Positions 1 to 6,549 of a stretch of 7,398 bases of DNA are shown here, piece after piece (positions within the stretch are counted from its first letter, which is position 1; each line of letters starts with the position of its first letter). The notes beneath the pieces are model-generated. The model had not been told where the DNA came from. It did no database searches and worked only from the letters and a program-made list of their open reading frames with translations. Origin of the DNA: Bacillota bacterium (GTDB lineage: Bacteria; Bacillota_E; Sulfobacillia; Sulfobacillales; Sulfobacillaceae); the NCBI GenBank assembly GCA_021802375.1, contig JAKAAL010000186.1, positions 1 through 7,398 of the forward strand, written 5' to 3'. The position numbers were made by a program, and so were the translations under genes.

Positions 1-292
1 TTTCCGCGATAATGCGAGACACCGGGACCGGATAGTAGGTAAGCGACAATCCCCAGTTGCCGTGCACCAAATTGCCCAGGTAAATCAGATATTGGTGCCA
101 CAGAGGCTGATGCGTAATTCCAAACTGTAATTTCAGCGCATGGAGGGCGCGTGCACTCAATTGGCCTTTGAACCGCCCAATCATCAGAACGGCCGGGTTA
201 CCTGGCATCAACCGCGGCAATACAAAGTTTATCGTGGCCGCCGCCCATAAGGACAGCACCAGAAAACCTAAACGTTGCCCGACAAAGCGCAT
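1..292 (-). CDS. Opp/Dpp-type ABC transporter permease, OppB/DppB family (N-terminal 97 residues, runs off the left edge)
   Basis: Only the start of this inner permease subunit is in the window; the reading frame is open to position 1. The visible 97 residues begin MRFVGQRLGF, followed by one hydrophobic segment (about residues 9-29) and the sequence LPRLMPGNPA. These match the first transmembrane helix and the conserved LPGDPA-like motif at the N-terminus of OppB/DppB permeases. The next part contains QFGITHQPLWHQYLIYLGN and HGNWGLSL, equivalent to the family's 'lGLdqPl..qY..wl.n...GdlG.S' stretch. The ATG at 290-292 is chosen because AGGAGGG lies 7 nt upstream. It follows the solute-binding protein gene by 17 nt on the same strand, so it is almost certainly the membrane channel for that lipoprotein. 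The second permease (OppC type), and any ATPases of the operon, would lie to the left of the window. Confidence 0.93.
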   Translation of the reverse strand, partial: MRFVGQRLGFLVLSLWAAATINFVLPRLMPGNPAVLMIGRFKGQLSARALHALKLQFGITHQPLWHQYLIYLGNLVHGNWGLSLTYYPVPVSRIIAE

Positions 293-299
293 GCAAGAG

Positions 300-306
300 C
301 CCTCCT
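300..306 (-). promoter_or_regulatory. Ribosome binding site of the permease gene
   Basis: AGGAGGG on the minus strand, 7 nt before the ATG at 292. It sits in the 17-nt gap after the solute-binding protein stop codon, and no promoter or terminator is visible there, so the two genes are read from one transcript. Confidence 0.8.
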
Positions 307-309
307 ATC

Positions 310-1950
310 TTATGTCCGCGGCTTCAAGTGAGAGAGGACAATCCCCTCGGCCGGATAGTTGTATGGCGCCGGCTGTGCGTAAGGGTTTTGTGCGCTGGGC
401 CAGCCCGTGAAGCGCTTCGTGCTATATTCGTACCAGGTAGCGCCGTAAACCAGGGGAATGGCCGGAAGGTTCTTCGCGACGATCTTTTCCAAAGCATCGA
501 TGGCCTGATGCTGAATTGCCACATTGCTGGTACGACGGTACTGGGTCAGCGCCGCGTTGGTTTGGGCGTTAGACCACCCCTCGAAATTCCCGGGGTTTTT
601 GGGTTGCAATAAGGCTTGATACAAGTAGTAGGGCGTCGACCCATTTCCACTCCAGGACATCGCCAGTTGATAATGGCCCGTGGTAATGTTGGAGTAGTAA
701 GCCCCAAAGCTTAGCTGCTGCACCGTCACGTTAATCCCCACTTTTTTCAATTCGCTTGCCATCAAAGCGCAGTCAGCGTCCCAGTCGGGCCAGCCCGCCA
801 CAACATCCAGGGTAAAGGACAAGGGTTGGCCGCTCGGTGTCGTGAACACCCCTTGGGCGTTACGCTTGAATCCCGCGGCTTTCAACGTACTAATCGCGTT
901 TTGGGGGCTATAGGTAAATTGACGGTACTGTTTGGCCAAGTTCGGCGCAATCCATGATTTTTGCGGAGGCAGTACCAAGCCGGTCGGCGTGGCCGGAGCT
1001 TCATAGCCATACTCCCCTACTTTATCCAATTTGGATCGGTTGATTGCGTCGCTAATCGCCTGGCGAACCGCAAGCTTGGAGAGAATGGGATTTTTCAGGT
1101 TCGGGTACAGCATATTGGTTCCCCCGGCGGAAAACCAATAGTGATGGTATTGAGGCGCCTTGCTGACGTAGACTTTCTGGATATTAGGAAAGAACAGATC
1201 GGTCCAATCAATGCCGCCGGCGGCCAAGGCCAGCTCGGCGCTATGTCCACTGCTATAGTCTAAGTACTTCAGCTCATGCACTTTAGGCTTGCCGCCCCAA
1301 TAATGCGGGTTGGCCACATAGGTGTACGCCTGGGTCGCAAACGAATGGACCACGTACGGCCCGGTGCCCACCGGTTTGGTATTAGTCACCTTGGCTGGAT
1401 TGGAGAACTTGCTCCAGATGCTCTTGGGTACAATATAGACATCCCCCATCACAAAATTACCGTACGGGACATCTGCATGTCGAAATTTAAATACCACTTG
1501 ATTGGTACCGTGAGCACTCACGGAGCTCAGGTGGCTCCAAATCCCACTGGTATCGAGACTCGGGTACTTTTTTAAGATGTCGTAACTGTACAACACGTCG
1601 CTGACTGTCACAGGCGTTCCGTTGGACCATTTCACGTGCGGACGCAAGGTCACGGTCAACGTCCGGTTCCCCTGGCTCCAGTGATAGGACTGACCTAATA
1701 GGCCGTAGACTTGGGGCCCTACCAAATTGAAGTAGAACAGCGGCTGATATATCAATCCCAATGTACCGCTAAGCGCACTAGACGAGTAGGGATTAAAATT
1801 ATCGGCAAACGCCCCGTTTAATCCTGGAATAACGGTAAGCGGTACGTTTTGCGCCGCAGTGGTCGTCGGAGCCGTGCCACAGCCCGCCAACGCGAAAAGA
1901 GTTGTTGCCGATAGTGCTGCGGCAGTCAATCCAAAGTGTAGCCGTCTCAT
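310..1950 (-). CDS. Extracellular solute-binding lipoprotein, family 5 (SBP_bac_5, Opp/Dpp type)
   Basis: 546-residue substrate receptor of an ABC importer. The N-terminus has two arginines, a hydrophobic stretch and the lipobox LAGC with the lipid-carrying Cys at residue 24, so the protein should be anchored to the outer face of the membrane. Family 5 landmarks follow in order: FNPYSSSALSG (about 52-62), TLRPHVKWSNGTPVTVSDVLYS (about 101-122), the conserved KPVGTGPYVV (192-201) and ANPHYWGGKPKV (213-224). The length is typical of the family. Family 5 receptors bind peptides, nickel or oligosaccharides; members in Thermotoga and archaea bind beta-linked oligosaccharides. Lying directly after a glycosidase gene, and under a LacI regulator, this one is more likely a sugar receptor than a peptide receptor (inference). 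The ATG at 1948-1950 directly follows the stop codon of the glycosidase gene (TAGATG), which suggests translational coupling. Confidence 0.95.
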   Translation of the reverse strand: MRRLHFGLTAAALSATTLFALAGCGTAPTTTAAQNVPLTVIPGLNGAFADNFNPYSSSALSGTLGLIYQPLFYFNLVGPQVYGLLGQSYHWSQGNRTLTVTLRPHVKWSNGTPVTVSDVLYSYDILKKYPSLDTSGIWSHLSSVSAHGTNQVVFKFRHADVPYGNFVMGDVYIVPKSIWSKFSNPAKVTNTKPVGTGPYVVHSFATQAYTYVANPHYWGGKPKVHELKYLDYSSGHSAELALAAGGIDWTDLFFPNIQKVYVSKAPQYHHYWFSAGGTNMLYPNLKNPILSKLAVRQAISDAINRSKLDKVGEYGYEAPATPTGLVLPPQKSWIAPNLAKQYRQFTYSPQNAISTLKAAGFKRNAQGVFTTPSGQPLSFTLDVVAGWPDWDADCALMASELKKVGINVTVQQLSFGAYYSNITTGHYQLAMSWSGNGSTPYYLYQALLQPKNPGNFEGWSNAQTNAALTQYRRTSNVAIQHQAIDALEKIVAKNLPAIPLVYGATWYEYSTKRFTGWPSAQNPYAQPAPYNYPAEGIVLSHLKPRT

Positions 1951-4323
1951 CTAATAATCCTCCTTTTTTTGACAAGAAGTTTGCACCGGCACCATACCCA
2001 ATCCCGGAACCGGCACCCCGTCACTCAGACAGGTTAAAGAAATAGGGTCCGGTTTCTGAGCATGGTCCCAGCGCACCGTCACGCGATCACCATTCACCGA
2101 CACACTCCCGGCGCCGCTCCGGATAGTCACTTCGGGTTCGCCAGGCCCAAGACTTTGCAACAGCGCATATCCGGCACTGCAAGACCGGTGAATCCATAAG
2201 CTCATCTCCTCTCCCTGACTGATTTCCGCTGTCGTGAATTCCACCAGAACCCGGGCTTGGGGCAGCTCTACCCCCCCAAACGGCAGCATTAACCCCTGGC
2301 GCGCTTCAATTGACAGCGGCCAGGTAAGGGTCTGATCATCATCCATCGAAAACGTGACATGAGTATCTAAAGCGGTTTCGGAAAAATTATGGGCGAACAA
2401 AAAGTTCCCGGACGGTCCTTGGCGGACCAGCGCGTGGATCGAGGGGTCCTCGCTTATTAAGGTTAAAGGCTTCGCGGTTATCGCCGCCAGCAATTCCCGG
2501 ATCATCCCGTGATAACGGTCATAAAGGCTAGGCCAGCCTACCCCCACGACCACCACCCGACCTTGGCCAATCGCCTGGCCAAAAATTAACACGTCGCCGC
2601 TAGGCGCCAATCTCCCCCAGACGCTTTGAGAAGGGTTGTCTGGAAAAGTGGTGTACTGGGGGCAATACACTGAATGCCATGAACCAATGTCGGCCGTCCC
2701 GTGATGACCAACCGAGGTGGGTTGGGACAAGTCCAAAGCTTCCAAGAGGATCCGGCAGGGTTCTGCATTCAAATCCTGGTCAGGAATTTCGGGACCCATG
2801 ATCAAAATGCCGCCCGACTCCACATATTGCGCCAACCGTTCTTGAGAGTCGGCATCCATATACCGTGTCGTGGCCATCCACAGGCTGGGACACGTGGAGG
2901 GGTCTAACAGATTGGTCGGTCCATCAATCCAGGTGGCTTGCACCTGCACATTGGCAGCCACGAGGATCCGATAAATTCCATCGAAATGCAGCGTTTCACG
3001 CTGGCGAACGATGCGTTCAATCACGGGGCTTGATTTTCCATGCCTCCCAGCCTCTTCTGTCATGTAATACGCCGAATAAAATCCAATATGGATATCAGGT
3101 TGGACGTGACTTTGCACCAGACTTGCCCCATAACTTTTCAAAAGCGTCCCCAGATGCTCCACCACGTTGGCCGATAGGCGATATTCGCCCTTAAGCCCCA
3201 CCGGTGCCTGCCAGCTGTGGTCCTTGCCAAATACCCCAATGTTGTCCGGGTTTTCGCCACTGGACAGCATATACCAGTTAATACCGTTAAGGCCGCACGC
3301 CATGCTGACACGGGCAGAAAGGTCCAAGTCCGACGCATTGAGGTGGGGACGATCTTGAAAACGACCGGCCTGAAATTCCGGGGAGAAAGCCGCCGCATCC
3401 ACGTGGTTCACACTTCGCGTGTAAAGGGTTGCGAGCGCCAAGTCGTGAAAGTTGTCATAGGTGACGTGCCCAGGATAAAAGTCTCCTCCCAGCACCCTGA
3501 CAGAACTGGTCGATACGCCGGACAACTGCGACAACCCAATCGGATAGTCCACTCCACGGCTGTAAAATGAATAGTCGCGAAACCCATGCACGTTAACCAC
3601 ATAGGGGCCTGGGAACCCATGCGTTGCCGCCATGTTAGTGAGATGCTCCGCATACTCCGCCCGATAGGTGCGCCAAAACTTGCCCCAGGTCCAATATGAT
3701 GCCGGATCCGCTTGAGTAACTCGGCAAAACTCTTGGTAGCGATCTTGGACGAGTGGATGGTGATCCCCCATACCGCTGACCCAATGCAACATGCCGATTT
3801 CATTGTCGACTTGGGTCATGACAATGGGCCCCCCGGATCCCGAAAAATAGGGCCGGATGGCTCTGGCCAAATGCGCGTACCAATTATCGACTCGGCCCAA
3901 AAAAGCCGGATGCAAATACGACACCACGCCCGTCGGGTGAGGCTCCCCATCGGAACCCCGGGCCATTGCCTCTGGAAAGTCCACTTTAAACCAAGCGGGT
4001 ATTCCCTCTTGCCGGAGTTCTGCCATAACATAAGGGCCCGGTCTGATAAAGACCGTCAAGCCAGCCTCCCAAGCCAGCGACAAGAACAGTATCAAATTGC
4101 GCTGCGGATGGGTTTGCCCCGTAAAGTCGAACTCTTGGGATTGCGGTTCGTGCCAAAGCCAGGGCACATAGGTACTAACCGTCGTGATCCCCATCTCGCG
4201 AATTCTCCCTAATTGGTCGGCCCACTGAGAAGGTGGCAGCCGAAAATAATGCAGTTCGCCGCCATAAAAGAAATGGGGACGACCGTCTAGCCAAAACGCC
4301 CGGTTTTTCATCTCAAGAGCCAT
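1951..4323 (-). CDS. GH35-type beta-glycosidase (beta-galactosidase or exo-beta-D-glucosaminidase), cytoplasmic
   Basis: 790-residue retaining exo-glycosidase expected to remove a terminal beta-linked sugar from an imported oligosaccharide. There is no signal peptide. The N-terminal TIM barrel (about 10-390) carries GH35 signatures: GGELHYFRLPPSQW (21-34), STYVPWLWHEP (50-60) and RPGPYVMAE (94-102). The acid/base is E175 in QVDNE (171-175), and the likely nucleophile is E316 in FSPEF. NGINWYMLSSGENPD (346-360) fits the end of the barrel. About 405-615 resembles a glutamine-amidotransferase-like (GH42 domain B/trimerisation) module, with VESGGILIMGPE at 501-512 (weaker call). The rest looks beta-rich. 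The specificity cannot be read directly: classical GH35 enzymes are beta-galactosidases, but archaeal GlmA enzymes of this family, of similar size, are exo-beta-D-glucosaminidases. The start overlaps lacI by 11 nt; M1 is preferred over M5 because the ribosome binding site is 9 nt upstream of M1. Confidence 0.92.
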   Translation of the reverse strand: MALEMKNRAFWLDGRPHFFYGGELHYFRLPPSQWADQLGRIREMGITTVSTYVPWLWHEPQSQEFDFTGQTHPQRNLILFLSLAWEAGLTVFIRPGPYVMAELRQEGIPAWFKVDFPEAMARGSDGEPHPTGVVSYLHPAFLGRVDNWYAHLARAIRPYFSGSGGPIVMTQVDNEIGMLHWVSGMGDHHPLVQDRYQEFCRVTQADPASYWTWGKFWRTYRAEYAEHLTNMAATHGFPGPYVVNVHGFRDYSFYSRGVDYPIGLSQLSGVSTSSVRVLGGDFYPGHVTYDNFHDLALATLYTRSVNHVDAAAFSPEFQAGRFQDRPHLNASDLDLSARVSMACGLNGINWYMLSSGENPDNIGVFGKDHSWQAPVGLKGEYRLSANVVEHLGTLLKSYGASLVQSHVQPDIHIGFYSAYYMTEEAGRHGKSSPVIERIVRQRETLHFDGIYRILVAANVQVQATWIDGPTNLLDPSTCPSLWMATTRYMDADSQERLAQYVESGGILIMGPEIPDQDLNAEPCRILLEALDLSQPTSVGHHGTADIGSWHSVYCPQYTTFPDNPSQSVWGRLAPSGDVLIFGQAIGQGRVVVVGVGWPSLYDRYHGMIRELLAAITAKPLTLISEDPSIHALVRQGPSGNFLFAHNFSETALDTHVTFSMDDDQTLTWPLSIEARQGLMLPFGGVELPQARVLVEFTTAEISQGEEMSLWIHRSCSAGYALLQSLGPGEPEVTIRSGAGSVSVNGDRVTVRWDHAQKPDPISLTCLSDGVPVPGLGMVPVQTSCQKKEDY
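1959..1964 (-). promoter_or_regulatory. Ribosome binding site of the solute-binding protein gene, inside the end of the glycosidase gene
   Basis: AGGAGG with 8 nt to the ATG at 1950. It is encoded within the last codons of the upstream glycosidase gene (the Lys-Lys-Glu-Asp-Tyr tail) after a run of seven A. This supports the chosen start and the coupling of the two genes. Confidence 0.85.
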
Positions 4324-5347
4324 GCGCGCAATCCTCCTCTGAGGCTAATGAGGCTAGCGTGGAAGAGCGCGGTACCAATGTTACCGGAAGGATTTCAAGC
4401 CCGCCAGTAGAAGTGCCGTTCAATGCGCCTTCCAACTTTTTCATGGCGGCCTGCCCGAGTTCATACATCGGTTGATGAATCGTCGATAGCGAAGGGGTCA
4501 CATAACGCGCCAAGCGTATGTCATCAAACCCCATCACCGCGATGTCATGCGGAACCATCACGTGGTGCCCTTCCAACACTTGCAACGCCCCAATAGCCAT
4601 TTCATCATTGGCCACAAAGACTGCATCCAGACTCCAGCCTTGCTCTAAGAGGGTGCCCATTGCCCGCATCCCCCCGAGCTCGGTGAAATCGCTGTGAATC
4701 ACAGGAATAGTCACCGTATCGATGTCGGCAGCCCGAAGCGCACGAAAGAACCCCACGTGGCGAAGGCGGCTATCCTCAGAATCGACTGGGCCGGCAATCA
4801 CCGCAAACCGGCGAAATCCTTGATCCAAGAGGTGATTACCCGCCAAAAACCCTCCCAATTCGTGGTCTGCCGCGACCGCACTGATGTAGTCGGATTGAAA
4901 ATCCCGCGACAGCGGGCGATCCAACACCACGATGGGCAGCGATTCCTGAGCATAACGCAGTAGATCGCCTGATTTGATACTGGGGTCCAGCACAATCGCA
5001 CCATCGACCCGGGCTTCATGCAACAATCTGACCGAACCTTGTCCTTCATAGCCTGAACACCCGGCCGCGATGGTGGTTAACCCTAATCGATCGGCTACTT
5101 CCTCAACGCCCCGAATAAGTTCGGAATAAAACGGCCCACTCAGGTTATGTAACAACACCCCAATGGTGTTGGTCTTTCTCACCCGCAAATCCCGGGCTGT
5201 TCCGTTGGGACGGTATTCTAAGCGTTCCACCGCCTCTTGCACGCGAAGGCGCGTGCTCTCCGACACACGATGCGGCTGAGAAAATGCTAGCGACACCGTC
5301 GACACGGATACATTAGCCAGTCGCGCAACATCCCGAATGGTAGCCAT
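4313..5347 (-). CDS. LacI-family transcriptional regulator, probable autoregulator of the sugar operon
   Basis: 344-residue sugar-responsive DNA-binding protein. The N-terminal helix-turn-helix (residues 2-24) reads ATIRDVARLANVSVSTVS, followed by the rest of the headpiece and the hinge helix YRPNGTARDLR (45-55), with the minor-groove Leu at 54. The periplasmic-binding-protein-like core starts near NTIGVLLHNL and includes VFVANDEMAIGAL and GFDDIRLARYVTPSLSTIHQP, typical of the effector domain. The recognition-helix end reads TVSL, not the common TVSR. The frame stays open to a TTG at 5410, but the ATG at 5347 is chosen because GGAGGT precedes it, because LacI proteins normally begin M-x-T-I-x-D-V-A, and because the TTG falls inside the promoter -35 box. 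As first gene of the operon it probably represses itself together with the glycosidase and transporter, with a sugar released by the enzyme as inducer (inference). Confidence 0.95.
   Translation of the reverse strand: MATIRDVARLANVSVSTVSLAFSQPHRVSESTRLRVQEAVERLEYRPNGTARDLRVRKTNTIGVLLHNLSGPFYSELIRGVEEVADRLGLTTIAAGCSGYEGQGSVRLLHEARVDGAIVLDPSIKSGDLLRYAQESLPIVVLDRPLSRDFQSDYISAVAADHELGGFLAGNHLLDQGFRRFAVIAGPVDSEDSRLRHVGFFRALRAADIDTVTIPVIHSDFTELGGMRAMGTLLEQGWSLDAVFVANDEMAIGALQVLEGHHVMVPHDIAVMGFDDIRLARYVTPSLSTIHQPMYELGQAAMKKLEGALNGTSTGGLEILPVTLVPRSSTLASLASEEDCAHGS
4333..4338 (-). promoter_or_regulatory. Ribosome binding site of the glycosidase gene, inside lacI
   Basis: AGGAGG within the last codons of the repressor gene, 9 nt before the ATG at 4323 and 21 nt before the alternative in-frame ATG (Met5). 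It decides the start and implies coupled translation of repressor and enzyme. Confidence 0.8.
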
Positions 5348-5350
5348 AGA

Positions 5351-5356
5351 ACCTCC
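5351..5356 (-). promoter_or_regulatory. Ribosome binding site of lacI
   Basis: GGAGGT followed by TCT and the ATG at 5347. The spacing is short, but this is the only good site near the LacI N-terminus, and it fixes the start there rather than at the upstream TTG. Confidence 0.7.
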
Positions 5357-5364
5357 AAATGATG

Positions 5365-5378
5365 TCGAATCGTTTCTA
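5365..5378 (-). promoter_or_regulatory. Candidate LacI-family operator O1, over the transcription start
   Basis: Minus-strand TAGAAACGATTCGA. Its core GAAACGATTC is a near palindrome of the form GAA-N-CG-N-TTC with a central CpG, the usual shape of LacI-family sites. Ten of the 14 bases match the reverse complement. It covers the predicted transcription start just downstream of the -10 box. A closely related 14-mer occurs at 5568-5581. Assignment to this repressor is inference. Confidence 0.6.
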
Positions 5379-5381
5379 TTG

Positions 5382-5410
5382 ATTATCACCCCCATTTTAT
5401 CAAAAGTCAA
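5382..5410 (-). promoter_or_regulatory. Sigma-A-type promoter of the lacI-glycosidase-transporter operon
   Basis: Minus strand: -35 box TTGACT (5405-5410), 17-nt spacer, -10 box GATAAT (5382-5387). Each box matches the consensus at five of six bases and the spacing is ideal. Transcription should start near 5375, giving a leader of roughly 28 nt before the lacI ATG. The predicted start lies within the candidate operator at 5365-5378, so a bound repressor would block initiation. Confidence 0.8.
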
Positions 5411-5599
5411 CGCATATTTCTGTGTTCTCGCAATTCGTTAGTTTTCCCGGATAATTCCCATTAATAACAGGATCATGTTGATAATACACAGCGTGGCAAT
5501 ACATTTCCCCCACATCTAAACCGTCTGGCAGCCTAGAAGTTCACAAACTACCGGGCCATTTTTCCTTTCGATACGATTCGATCCACAAACGTTATTCCA
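5411..5599. other. Non-coding spacer upstream of the sugar operon
   Basis: About 190 bases with no credible gene on either strand. It contains one recognisable element, the second operator candidate near 5574. Recognisable OppD-like coding begins only after about 5600, so a rearrangement breakpoint that removed the 5' part of oppD probably lies in or at the edge of this stretch. No terminator-like hairpin with a T-run was seen. Confidence 0.5.
5568..5581 (+). promoter_or_regulatory. Candidate LacI-family operator O2, about 203 bp upstream of O1
   Basis: TCGATACGATTCGA, a near palindrome (TCGA ends, central CG, 10 of 14 bases symmetric). It matches O1 at 12 of 14 positions when O1 is read on the minus strand. 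The centre-to-centre distance to O1 is 203 bp. It lies upstream of the promoter and outside any intact gene, so it may be an auxiliary operator allowing a repression loop. Its function is inferred from sequence similarity only. Confidence 0.5.
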
Positions 5600-5601
5600 A
5601 G

Positions 5602-5962
5602 GGGTCCCCCACGGTATTTGCGACATTAGCGCATCGAGTTGCCATTATGTACGCGTTGGGAAAATCGTGGAAATTACCGGGGCGGCAAGTCTGGATGATG
5701 CAGATGGTCTGCATCATCCCTACATCCAGGGATTGATTCGCGCCCTTCCTCGATTAACTGACGACCAAGCCATGGCCATCGGAATTCCCGGCACTCCGCC
5801 TGATCCCCGAGATTTTCCGAAAGGGTGCGCTTACGCCGATCGCTGTCCTCTACTAGTAAGAACATTTGTCGCAATACTCTCCCCGAATTAGAGCAGGTTC
5901 GATCATCCCTAATCGCATGCCATGTGGTTCAACAACAGAAGGCAAAAACGCATGGCCGTTAA
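5602..5962 (+). pseudogene. Remnant of an OppD/DppD-type ABC transporter ATPase gene (C-terminal part only, frameshifted)
   Basis: The Walker A, signature and Walker B regions are gone; only the C-terminal third remains, in three reading frames. Frame one (about 5602-5655) gives PTVFATLAHRVAIMYA, the strand normally read as 'adRVaVMYaGkIVE'. A one-base shift near 5655 leads to VGKIVEITGAA, then HPYIQGLIRALPRL and IPGTPPDPRDFPKGCAYADRCPLL, which are the classic HPYTqgLl and IPGtpP...GC.F..RCP motifs of the oligopeptide/dipeptide ATPase C-terminus (including the cysteines thought to bind an iron-sulfur cluster in some members). A second shift at about 5848-5860 leads to NICRNTLPELEQV and ACHVV, the normal tail, ending at TAA 5960-5962. 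An uninterrupted stretch from 5667 to 5891 is part of this remnant and not a separate small gene. It cannot make a working ATPase. Confidence 0.88.
5693..5719. repeat. Perfect 12-bp inverted repeat with a 3-nt loop
   Basis: GGATGATGCAGA, loop TGG, then TCTGCATCATCC. It lies inside the oppD remnant just before the HPY motif. No T-run follows on either strand, so it does not look like a rho-independent terminator. It may be a chance product of Asp/His codons (GAT/CAT) or a protein-binding palindrome. Confidence 0.75.
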
Positions 5963-6503
5963 TATCAATACCGACATTTTGTTGCACGTTACCGATTTGG
6001 AAGTCCGGTTTCCGTCACCATCGCGGTACACCAAGGCGCGCTGGATCGTACCTGTCAATCACGTGTCCTTTGACCTCCGACGTCATGAGACTGTGGGTTT
6101 AGTCAGAGAGCCTGGCAGCGGCTAGACCACTGCCAGCAAAACTTTGGTCCGATTATTAAGACCGTGGGCTGGAAAAATTGTATATAAAGGGGAGGATGTC
6201 GCCAAGTAGACGGGGTCTAAGCTTCACCAATACCACAAATCGGCTCAATTAATTTTTCAACTCAACCGGATTGTCATCATTGCCCGAAAACGTAAAGACG
6301 CCGGGTGGGCTTTTGATCGGTCCCCAACGCGAATCCCTTGGATTGTTACGTCGGGGGAGACTTCATGACAGCAAATTGAATTGGCGCCAACACCCACCCC
6401 GCATTCCCCTGTTCTCACAAGATACTTCTACTCGGGGGTGGCTTCGGAGAAGAGTGCGACAGGCCGTGCGGGCGTCCATCCGGTGGAAATTATTCGGAGA
6501 ATA
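5952..6503 (+). pseudogene. Remnant of an OppF/DppF-type ABC transporter ATPase gene with a stop codon in the Walker A motif
   Basis: The N-terminus is well preserved: from ATG 5952, LLHVTDLEVRFPSP and VNHVSFDLRRHETVGLV match the start of OppF (LLeV.dLkv.Fp...vdgVSFdl..GEtlGLV). The Walker A region reads REPGSG-stop-TT instead of GESGSGKTT: the catalytic Lys codon has become TAG (6123-6125). The frame continues recognisably as KTLVRLLRPWAGKIVYKGEDVAK, then a second TAG (6207-6209), then HQYHKSAQLIFQ, the Q-loop region. A shift near 6260-6271 leads to SSLPENVKTPGGLLIGP, the 'SSLnPr.tvg..l.eP' stretch. After a TGA at 6366 homology is faint; YSG...GRAGVHPVEII near 6430-6490 may be the worn signature region. 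The start overlaps the oppD tail by 11 nt, as in living opp operons. The 3' limit is approximate. Confidence 0.85.
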
Positions 6504-6549
6504 ACATTTTGCGTCAGGCACCCACCGCATTAGCAACCCCATACCTTGG

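Noticed and set aside
3712..4212. Plus-strand frame of 166 codons opposite the glycosidase gene
   Set aside because: It is antisense to well-conserved GH35 motifs, has no recognisable domain and no good ribosome binding site.
5365..5379. The operator candidate as a CcpA catabolite-response (cre) site
   Set aside because: It fits the cre consensus with two mismatches at conserved positions, and the partner site at 5568-5581 points to the local LacI protein. CcpA control cannot be excluded.
5471..5510. Possible OppD H-loop remnant (IIHSVAI-like) in the spacer
   Set aside because: It lies more than 100 bases too far from the MYA/GKIVE strand to fit the gene, and the similarity is too short to trust.
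5667..5891. Small plus-strand gene of 74 codons with a GTG start
   Set aside because: Its sequence is the middle of an OppD C-terminus, and homology continues on both sides in other frames, so it is a fragment of a pseudogene.
6271..6504. Plus-strand frame of 77 codons
   Set aside because: The first part matches the OppF region after the Q-loop and the rest is low-homology decay; there is no ribosome binding site and it lies inside the oppF remnant.
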